Source: an uncultured Fibrobacterota bacterium (GTDB lineage: Bacteria > Fibrobacterota > Chitinivibrionia > Chitinivibrionales > CAIOZP01). From it: 5,277 bases of DNA. A model generated the notes under the pieces. The model saw only the letters and a list, made by a program, of their open reading frames with translations. It made no database searches and was not told the DNA's origin. A program made the translations under genes and the position numbers. Position 1 is the first letter of the stretch; each line of letters starts with the position of its first letter. Below are positions 1 through 5,277 of this stretch, one piece after another. The stretch spans positions 1-5,277 of the forward strand of contig CAIOZP010000621.1 in NCBI GenBank assembly GCA_903862805.1. Reading direction: 5' to 3'.

Positions 1-120
1 CAGCGCGACTACTTCGGCGCTCACACATACGAACGGATCGACCTCGCACGTGGTCAGTTCTTTCACACGAACTGGACAGGCGAAGGCGGCAGCACTGTAT
101 CGGGAACCTATACCGCCTGA
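1..120 (+). CDS. gnd: 6-phosphogluconate dehydrogenase, decarboxylating (3' end only)
   Basis: The window opens inside this gene; 39 residues and the TGA stop (118-120) are visible in frame 1. The visible start, [12 protein letters not shown], is the signature near the C-terminus of 6-phosphogluconate dehydrogenase. In the family the Arg and His of RDYFGAH reach into the neighbouring subunit's active site to bind 6-phosphogluconate; here they are residues 2 and 8 of the fragment. The later FFHTNW also matches the usual FHTxW tail. The enzyme converts 6-phosphogluconate to ribulose 5-phosphate, CO2 and NAD(P)H in the cytoplasmic oxidative pentose phosphate pathway. A short Gly/Ser/Thr-rich tail (about 14 residues) follows the conserved part. 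The gene's start and cofactor-binding domain are outside the window, so long-type versus short-type enzyme cannot be fully judged, although this tail is typical of the long type. The next gene starts 92 bases downstream. Confidence 0.93.
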   Translation, partial: QRDYFGAHTYERIDLARGQFFHTNWTGEGGSTVSGTYTA

Positions 121-212
121 ACAAATGACCTCGCACAATCCGATTGGACATAGTCTTTCCTGCCATGTATTTTCCGGCCATTGATTTTGAAACAAGTCGG
201 TAGTGAAATATC

Positions 213-1352
213 ATGAACACAGACAAATGCCTTCCATCCGTCAATCCTCCGAACGGGTTGCGCCCATCGCAGGTTCCGCAATTTGTATCAATCGGATTTG
301 ATGACAACGGATACACCGGCAAAGTGCCGACTTCAACGCCATCCCCGAACGGGCTTGAATGGGGATGCAAAACATTCGCCTCGAGGAATAATCCGACAGG
401 AGCAGGCAATGCGGCAACATTCGATGGAGCGCGCTGTCGTGCCAGCTACTACTACACCACCGGATACCTCACGGGCATTTACATCGGCGATGATCCTGAG
501 CTTGTAAAAAAAGCATGGCACGACACAACGCGAAACTTCGGCAACGAGGCCGGCGTGCATACACACAGCCATCCGCACGGACACGACATGAGCGTCGAGG
601 ACTGGCTGGCCGAGATTGATAAATGCGAAGAGCTGCTGACTCTTCCGCTGCCCTCGTCATGTGCCGATCTTTCCGGTGCCGGACTTGACAAAAAGGAATT
701 TGCCGGATTTCGTGCGCCGTACCTTCATTACAACGACAATGCGTTTACTGCAATGTCCAGACGCGGGTTTGTCTACGATTGTTCTATCGAAGAAGGTTGG
801 CAGGACGGCACCGATGCCGATGGATTCCTCTGGCCATATACGCTGGATGAAGGAAGTCCGGGTAACGCGGCGCAATCTTCCAAGCTTGACAATGTGAGAA
901 TCGTCGGGAAGCATTCTGGTCTCTGGGAAGTGCCGGTGCATGTTGTTGTTGTCCCGCCCGATGAGGACTGCGAGCAATACGGTGTTCCTCTGGGACTGCG
1001 CTCATCAATAGCAAAACGAAATCCAGAAATAAATCCTACCGACGGAAAAATAACCGGACTCGACTGGAACTGCTTCGTTGACTGCCGCATGACTAAGGCA
1101 GAATTTCTCGCGACACTCAAGTACACGCTTGACAAACGCTACAACGGCAACCGTGCGCCTATGGCCTTCGGCGCGCATTGCGACGCCTACACCGATGCCT
1201 ACAAATTCCCGCCATGCATCAGTGGACGCGAACGTCAGGAAGCCATCGAGGAATTTCTCGACTACGCATTGGCAAAGCCGGATGTGCGCGTAGTTGCACT
1301 CGAAGACATTGTAAAGTGGATGAAAAAGCCTTCCGGATTGGATAGAAAATGA
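213..1352 (+). CDS. Polysaccharide deacetylase-like (NodB/CE4-type) protein
   Basis: A 379-residue protein with the ordered motifs of the NodB-homology (carbohydrate esterase 4) fold. GFDD at 28-31 fits motif 1, where the first Asp is the usual catalytic base and the second binds metal. The His-rich HTHSHPHGH at 116-124 contains HSxxH (His118, His122), the metal-binding motif 2. RAPY at 167-170 fits motif 3. LWEVP at 237-241 and AFGAH at 318-322 (His322, the likely motif 5 His) complete the set. Such enzymes are metal-dependent (usually zinc) and remove N- or O-acetyl groups from chitin-like, peptidoglycan or other glycans; the substrate here is unknown. Long insertions between motifs make it longer than a minimal NodB domain. 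It has 11 cysteines but no signal peptide or membrane segment. In-frame stops TAG and TGA at 201-206 rule out an N-terminal extension, so ATG 213 is the natural start despite a weak ribosome binding site. It overlaps the transporter gene by 4 bases (ATGA). Family is well supported; location and substrate are not. Confidence 0.85.
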   Translation: MNTDKCLPSVNPPNGLRPSQVPQFVSIGFDDNGYTGKVPTSTPSPNGLEWGCKTFASRNNPTGAGNAATFDGARCRASYYYTTGYLTGIYIGDDPELVKKAWHDTTRNFGNEAGVHTHSHPHGHDMSVEDWLAEIDKCEELLTLPLPSSCADLSGAGLDKKEFAGFRAPYLHYNDNAFTAMSRRGFVYDCSIEEGWQDGTDADGFLWPYTLDEGSPGNAAQSSKLDNVRIVGKHSGLWEVPVHVVVVPPDEDCEQYGVPLGLRSSIAKRNPEINPTDGKITGLDWNCFVDCRMTKAEFLATLKYTLDKRYNGNRAPMAFGAHCDAYTDAYKFPPCISGRERQEAIEEFLDYALAKPDVRVVALEDIVKWMKKPSGLDRK

Positions 1353-2221
1353 AACGACAATCGGCACCTATTCTTTCTGTATCGTCGAACACCGTGCTTG
1401 TAATCTTCAAACTTGTTGTCGGAGTCATGTCCGGATCGGTGTCGATCATTTCCGAAGCGATCCATTCAGGGATCGATCTTGTAGCAAGCTTTGTTACGCT
1501 GATCTCGGTTCGCAAGAGTGCAATTCCAGCCGACAAGGATCATCAGTTCGGTCACGGCAAGTTCGAGAATCTTTCGGGATTCTTCGAGGCACTTCTGATC
1601 TTCCTCGCCGCCGGTTTCATCGTTGCCGGAGCCATAAAAAAAATCGCCGCACTTGCCACAGGCCATCCGATAGAAATCGAGTACGAGTGGCTCGGCGTAG
1701 CGGTCATGACCATTTCGGCCGTTGTCAATCTGATCGTATCGGGAGTCCTGTTTGCAGTAGCGAAAAGAACCGGTTCCGTTGCGATAAAGGCCGACGCACT
1801 TCATCTGTCAACCGATGTCGTCACCTCAATCGGTGTCGCGGTTGGTCTATTGGCAATTCACTTCACCGGCCTGACCGTGCTCGATCCAATCGTGGCCATC
1901 GCAGTTGCCGGAATGATCATCCACGCCGCATGGGAGCTCACCCGCAAGTCGATGGATGATTTGCTCGACAAGAGTCTTCCCGAAGACGTTCTTGCAAACA
2001 TTATTTCTGTGATTGAATCACACACAAATGTGACAAGCTGGCACAAGCTCCGCACCCGCCGCAGCGGAAACCGCAATGAAGTTGACGTGCACATCAGGGT
2101 TGACGGCTCAACAAAAATTGTTGACGCACACGACCTCTGTCACGAGATAGAAGGCGCCATTATGAAACGCATTGGTGAATCAAGAATAACGATTCATGTT
2201 GAGCCGCAAGCTCCTGTGTGA
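1349..2221 (+). CDS. Cation diffusion facilitator (CDF) family metal transporter, probably Zn2+ efflux
   Basis: A 290-residue inner-membrane protein, close to the usual length of about 300 for bacterial CDF exporters such as FieF/YiiP. Hydrophobic stretches fit six helices (about 10-30, 35-54, 78-96, 115-138, 154-172, 176-194). Family hallmarks are SEAIHSGID at 35-43, DHQFGHGKFE at 64-73, DALHLSTD at 149-156 and LDP at 178-180. The intramembrane metal site is thus predicted to be His39 and Asp43 (helix 2) plus His152 and Asp156 (helix 5), the HxxxD/HxxxD pattern common in zinc-type CDFs; FieF itself has DxxxD in helix 2. The cytoplasmic C-terminal domain (about 205-290) carries scattered His and Asp residues (DVHIRVD, DAHDLCHE, ITIHVEP) as in the dimerising metal-sensing domain of the family. 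These proteins exchange cytoplasmic divalent metal for protons. The start lies in the ATGA shared with the deacetylase stop, with a weak GGA six bases upstream, suggesting translational coupling. Metal choice is inferred from motif type only. Confidence 0.93.
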   Translation: MKRQSAPILSVSSNTVLVIFKLVVGVMSGSVSIISEAIHSGIDLVASFVTLISVRKSAIPADKDHQFGHGKFENLSGFFEALLIFLAAGFIVAGAIKKIAALATGHPIEIEYEWLGVAVMTISAVVNLIVSGVLFAVAKRTGSVAIKADALHLSTDVVTSIGVAVGLLAIHFTGLTVLDPIVAIAVAGMIIHAAWELTRKSMDDLLDKSLPEDVLANIISVIESHTNVTSWHKLRTRRSGNRNEVDVHIRVDGSTKIVDAHDLCHEIEGAIMKRIGESRITIHVEPQAPV

Positions 2222-4105
2222 TCAAATCACTGAAACCGAGCACACTCTCCAGATACCGTTTGCATCACTTTCGACTTCGATGCGAAGAGCCGCGCCGTGA
2301 AGCGGATCGGCGGCCTGCACGAACACATATGCGAAGTGTGAAGACGCCGCCGGCGATGGTGCGGCATAAATGAATCCGCTGTCTGATGATGAAAGTGCAA
2401 TCCACCATTTCCCTATTTCATCACCGCTTGCGGTTATATCGGAGGCGAGCAGTTTTTCCCAGTCACGCCTTCCCGCTTTTTCTGCGGCGGATGAAACAAA
2501 CCTGATGGCAGTGAACTTCGGATCACGTCCGGCAAGCGTCACGGATTGGGCAGACTCACGTTTCATTTCTTTATTTACCACCGACTCCCATTTTGTCAAT
2601 CCGGAAATCTGTGCTGTCCCGTTTTCGCATTCGACAAGGCCGTGTCCGGAAATCAGAAGCGCCGCCGGTTTGAATATCAAAGCCTGAGCATCAGCAGCAT
2701 CGAAAATTTCGGATCGAAGCGCGAGGCAGACAAGCTTTGCACTGTCGGAACCATCTGCGATCTGCGACAGTCGCAAGAGCGCACGCGTTTCTCCAGTGTC
2801 AATCTGGATCATCACAAACGAGGCATCATCCAGTTTGTAATAATAGTAGCCGCAGGCTGGTGTCGAAACAAAGCGGCGGCTGTCAAGTCCGCTAAGAACA
2901 ATGGCGGCGTTCCGCTTTGCACGAAGCGTGCGACCTGTTGACGAGTCGGAAAGTGATCCGGCCGACCTGCAGGAATCGACAATTTCAGCGAATCGTTTCT
3001 CTCCGCTTTTGGCAAGAACATTGACCGGTGCCGTCTCGGATTGTGTTGACAAAAAGGTAATCACCGAAGTCGTAACTGCAATCACTACGACAATGACAGC
3101 GCCCAGTATCAAAGGAAATTTTTTAGAAGCGGTTTTCGGAAGCGGCAGTGAGGTCAGTGGATCTCCGAAGATCCGGCAGACAAGCGAATTAATCAGTCCG
3201 GCCTTAGCATCTGTCAATCTGATCCGTCGGATTGCCTCAGCCGGAGCCATTCCCTTTTTGTCAAGAAGCAGTTTGTAGAAACCGGTTGCAGTATTGTGGG
3301 CATCGACATCACGAACCGGAACAAACGGGGCTATTACAATCTGGGATCCGACTGACAGAAATGCCCCAGCAAGCCCGCTCATTCCTGCTCCGCCTAATTT
3401 TCCTGCTGAACAGGCATTGATGAAAACCATCGCCGGGGATTTTTTGAGCGCTGCGATTTTCTCAGGCTGGAGAACACCGTCCGAAAGATGAAGACCTTCG
3501 ACTGAAGCATGTCCGGCGATATGTGCGAAACCGGATTGCGAAAGAACGGCAAGCAGTCTTTCGATGGATGGATTAACGGCGTTCCTGGCACTCGCGAATC
3601 GTCTGCGGAACATTGCCGACAGACTGCCGCACTCAACTGCGGCGGCAGGCGTGCCATCTGTGGTTGCAACGAAAAGGACTTCGGCGTGATCGTTGACAGA
3701 GGCGAAAGAATTCGCAGAAGAAATGCTGTCTCCTATGATTGTTCCCACGGCGAATAGCTGGCCGATAAACCCACTGCCGCAATCGCAAAGCTCAAATGGA
3801 ACATCTGCCCATTCCGCCGGTACGCGAAAAAGGATGTCTCCGCCGTCTGCCGAATTTATCAGATCAAAAATGTTTTTCGGGAAAAGCTGAGTCGCTACGA
3901 TTCTGCCGGATTCAAAGACATCTGCAATGGAATTTCGGCCCAGCGATTCGGTGAAATTCTCGATAATACTTTGGGGAACGTTCTGCACCGGCATTTCGGA
4001 AATAGTTGACAAAGGAGAATTGCCTGAGGCACGATTGATAACACGCCATCCACGGATTCCCTTCGTGTCAATCAGCTCGAATATGCAGGAAAGTCTTACG
4101 CTCAT
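2222..4105 (-). CDS. CHAT-domain cysteine peptidase with one transmembrane helix and a C-terminal extracytoplasmic domain
   Basis: With the start chosen here the protein has 627 residues. The frame is open to a GTG at 4201, but the ATG at 4105-4103 forms an ATGA overlap with the stop of the upstream gene, and the longer version would overlap that gene by 100 bases; the short start is preferred. Residues about 80-320 form a CHAT (caspase-like, clan CD) domain: VPFELC near 102, the catalytic His in AHIAGHAS (His199), the catalytic Cys in FINACSAG (Cys232), then the conserved strand and helix run GAFLSVGSQIVIAPFVPV, FYKLLLDKKGMAPAEAIRR, and a closing FGDP near 313-316. A hydrophobic segment at about 331-352 follows a KTASKK basic stretch, which places CHAT in the cytoplasm and the last 275 residues outside. 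That tail matches nothing I recognise; it has five Cys, a YYYY run (420-423) and a WW pair (567-568). There are no TPR repeats, unlike many CHAT proteins. Both catalytic residues are present, so activity is expected. It is the last gene of the sigma-led operon and probably cuts a partner protein. Confidence 0.85.
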   Translation of the reverse strand: MSVRLSCIFELIDTKGIRGWRVINRASGNSPLSTISEMPVQNVPQSIIENFTESLGRNSIADVFESGRIVATQLFPKNIFDLINSADGGDILFRVPAEWADVPFELCDCGSGFIGQLFAVGTIIGDSISSANSFASVNDHAEVLFVATTDGTPAAAVECGSLSAMFRRRFASARNAVNPSIERLLAVLSQSGFAHIAGHASVEGLHLSDGVLQPEKIAALKKSPAMVFINACSAGKLGGAGMSGLAGAFLSVGSQIVIAPFVPVRDVDAHNTATGFYKLLLDKKGMAPAEAIRRIRLTDAKAGLINSLVCRIFGDPLTSLPLPKTASKKFPLILGAVIVVVIAVTTSVITFLSTQSETAPVNVLAKSGEKRFAEIVDSCRSAGSLSDSSTGRTLRAKRNAAIVLSGLDSRRFVSTPACGYYYYKLDDASFVMIQIDTGETRALLRLSQIADGSDSAKLVCLALRSEIFDAADAQALIFKPAALLISGHGLVECENGTAQISGLTKWESVVNKEMKRESAQSVTLAGRDPKFTAIRFVSSAAEKAGRRDWEKLLASDITASGDEIGKWWIALSSSDSGFIYAAPSPAASSHFAYVFVQAADPLHGAALRIEVESDANGIWRVCSVSVI

Positions 4106-4722
4106 TGGCGTATGTTCAGCTCCAGAGAGTCGATGCACTTTGATTTGTCTTTTATGCGCAGCAGATAATTGCCCGGCGGCAATGCCGGAAAAACCGCGCA
4201 CGATCCGCGACGCGATGAAACTGACTCTGAAAATTTTCCTTCACAGACAAGCTCTGCATCGAAGTCTATTCCGGCGGGTTGACCGCTGCTGTTTCCAAGG
4301 CCAATGCGAAGCTCCGCGGCATCGTCGGCGGTTCTTGCGAGTTCCATGTGGACACGCTGTTTCCCTGACGAGCCCACGAAACTGATTCTGTCGGCAGTCG
4401 CCGCATCGCGCATGGCGAACATCGGACTTCCGCACGACCAGCCGGTATCGAGTGTAAGCGGTTCGGTGATTTTTTTCAGTGAAAGAGAAATTATATGAGT
4501 CGCAGTTTTTTCGTTACCGATGATGGACATCACCTGCGACATTTCGACTGCCGAAAGTGAATCGGGTTCAATCGCCGACACCTCACGGGCAAGCGACAGT
4601 TCTGCCACATTTTCGGCAGACAGATTCTTTCTGACATTTGCGGGCAGATCACAGATGCACAGAGATCCTTCAGCGATCATTGCCACAGTTTCGGCATCGG
4701 GCTTTTTTTTCATCAGAAACAT
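4102..4722 (-). CDS. Hypothetical soluble protein between a sigma factor and a CHAT protease (possible sigma regulator or protease target)
   Basis: A 206-residue protein that I do not recognise. The frame is open to a TTG at 4737, but ATG 4722 has a good GAAAGG ribosome binding site seven bases upstream, and that site would lie inside the coding region if the TTG were used; ATG 4722 is preferred. The first 70 residues or so look helical and charged (LPANVRKNLSAENVAEL, then EPDSLSAVEMSQVMSII). Residues about 75-206 look like a beta-rich domain: alternating hydrophobic strands, GWSCGSP near 94-100, and a closing ALPPGNYLLRI (180-190) of the kind seen at the end of beta-sandwich domains. There is no signal peptide, transmembrane helix, or HxxxCxxC zinc anti-sigma motif. 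Its Cys residues are at 22, 24, 97, 160, 175 and 196. It starts 36 bases after the sigma factor stop and its own stop overlaps the CHAT gene start, so the three are probably one transcript. An anti-sigma or CHAT-substrate role is a guess from position alone. Confidence 0.75.
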   Translation of the reverse strand: MFLMKKKPDAETVAMIAEGSLCICDLPANVRKNLSAENVAELSLAREVSAIEPDSLSAVEMSQVMSIIGNEKTATHIISLSLKKITEPLTLDTGWSCGSPMFAMRDAATADRISFVGSSGKQRVHMELARTADDAAELRIGLGNSSGQPAGIDFDAELVCEGKFSESVSSRRGSCAVFPALPPGNYLLRIKDKSKCIDSLELNIRQ

Positions 4723-4729
4723 TTCATTA

Positions 4730-4735
4730 CCTTTC
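4730..4735 (-). promoter_or_regulatory. Ribosome binding site deciding the start of the 206-residue protein
   Basis: On the minus strand the sequence reads GAAAGG, then seven bases (TAATGAA), then ATG at 4722. This is the clearest Shine-Dalgarno match in the window. It selects ATG 4722 over the in-frame TTG at 4737, which has no comparable site in front of it, and over the ATG at 4713, which is too far away. Confidence 0.7.
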
Positions 4736-4758
4736 AATCACGGCAGATTCGCATTCAG

Positions 4759-5277
4759 TCAACTAATTCCATCACGCTTCATGATTCGCTTCGCCGTTTC
4801 CTGCAGCGAATCTATTATACGGCTCTTTCTCGAATACACACTTCCGGCACTGCCGAGCCCGAAATGTTTTGCAACATCATCAACAGGCCATTCCTGAATT
4901 ACAAGCATTTCAATAAGAAGCCGGTCATCGTCGGGAAGACTGTTCAAAGCCTCTGCAAGAACCGGCCGAAGCTCTGCAAAACTGTCGCGATCCATTCCGG
5001 CAAAAAGCTCGACAACCGTATCAAGCGAAACTTTTTTGACAGATGATCCTTCGGCCCGCCGATGTTTCTTTATGCATCGAACCGCATGACGGCGGCAGAT
5101 AACGTAAAGATAGGTCGAAAATTTGCACTTCCCTTTGAACCCGCTCACAATCGCGACCCGCTTTGCATAGACATGCGCCACGACATCTCCGAAAACTTCC
5201 TTGCGTTCATCTTCGTTTGAAGCAACGGACCGAACTGCGTGACGAACGTATCCACCGTACTCTTCAAAGAACAGTCG
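4759..5277 (-). CDS. ECF-type RNA polymerase sigma factor (5' end beyond the window)
   Basis: The frame is open from the TGA at 4761-4759 to the right edge, giving 172 visible residues. A GTG at 5181 could be taken as a start, but the 32 residues upstream of it look like authentic sigma region 2 (FFEEYGGYVRHAVRSVASNEDERKEVFGDVV), so the true start lies outside. Region 2 continues with FKGKCKFSTYLYVICRRHAVRCIKKHRR (about 47-74), matching the usual FxxWLyrIarN...R pattern for core binding and -10 recognition. A linker of about 35 residues leads to region 4 (about 108-164): LNSLPDDDRLLIEML, then the helix-turn-helix WPVDDVAKHFGLGSAGSVYSRK that reads the -35 element. There is no region 1 or 3, as in group 4 (ECF) sigmas. 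The usual DAEDxxQ segment is divergent (NEDERKEVFGD). It leads an operon with the unknown 206-residue protein and the CHAT protease, implying that they control its activity or are expressed with it. Its promoter and target genes are not in the window. Confidence 0.9.
   Translation of the reverse strand, partial: RLFFEEYGGYVRHAVRSVASNEDERKEVFGDVVAHVYAKRVAIVSGFKGKCKFSTYLYVICRRHAVRCIKKHRRAEGSSVKKVSLDTVVELFAGMDRDSFAELRPVLAEALNSLPDDDRLLIEMLVIQEWPVDDVAKHFGLGSAGSVYSRKSRIIDSLQETAKRIMKRDGIS

Noticed and set aside
121..212. Possible sigma70-like promoter upstream of the deacetylase (TTGGAC at 144-149, TATTTT at 168-173, 18-base spacing).
   Set aside because: Both boxes are weak matches and such pairs occur by chance in a 92-base gap; no operator or hairpin supports it.
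333..1536. Minus-strand open frames opposite the deacetylase and transporter genes.
   Set aside because: Low-information translations rich in Arg, Ser and Cys, fully antisense to genes with clear family motifs.
2201..2213. Small inverted repeat GAGC-CGCAA-GCTC near the end of the transporter gene as a terminator.
   Set aside because: The stem is only four base pairs, lies inside coding sequence and has no following T run.
2546..4385. Several open frames of 60-152 codons on the plus strand opposite the CHAT and 206-residue genes (for example 3927-4385).
   Set aside because: They are antisense to well-supported genes, show no domain-like sequence and have no ribosome binding sites that stand out.
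4703..4710. Run of eight A (minus strand) just after the start of the 206-residue protein as a slippage or phase-variable site.
   Set aside because: It simply encodes Lys-Lys-Lys; an equal A8 run occurs inside the transporter gene (1636-1643) and the reading frame is intact, so nothing points to switching.
1..5277. CRISPR array, tRNA, rRNA, insertion sequence or attachment-site repeats.
   Set aside because: No regularly spaced direct repeats, tRNA-like cloverleaf, transposase motif or terminal inverted repeats were seen on reading both strands.

Overview
The window comes from a Gram-negative-like bacterium that I cannot place with confidence. Genes are tightly packed, with two 4-base ATGA stop/start overlaps, and composition looks balanced to slightly GC-rich. 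An ECF sigma factor, a CHAT protease and a NodB-type deacetylase together would fit a free-living bacterium with complex signalling, for example from the FCB or PVC groups or a deltaproteobacterial lineage. That placement is inference only.

Left half, + strand (1-2221): the last 39 codons of a 6-phosphogluconate dehydrogenase gene (gnd), a 92-base gap, a 379-residue polysaccharide deacetylase-like protein (213-1352), and a 290-residue cation diffusion facilitator transporter (1349-2221). The last two overlap by 4 bases and are probably co-transcribed.

Right half, - strand (2222-5277): an apparent three-gene operon read right to left. It starts with an ECF-type sigma factor whose 5' end lies beyond the window (4759 to beyond 5277). 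Next is an unrecognised 206-residue soluble protein (4102-4722). Last is a 627-residue CHAT-domain cysteine peptidase with one transmembrane helix and a C-terminal domain of about 275 residues predicted to lie outside the cytoplasm (2222-4105). The two half-regions converge tail to tail with no bases between their stop codons.

The notable content is the sigma / unknown protein / membrane-anchored CHAT protease module. A reasonable hypothesis is a proteolytic switch: an extracytoplasmic signal reaches the CHAT domain, which cleaves a partner (perhaps the 206-residue protein) and so changes sigma activity. The general logic resembles the CHAT protease / Csx30 / sigma arrangement of type III-E CRISPR systems, but no CRISPR component is visible here and the protein architectures differ. 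The sequence supports the gene calls; the signalling model is inference.
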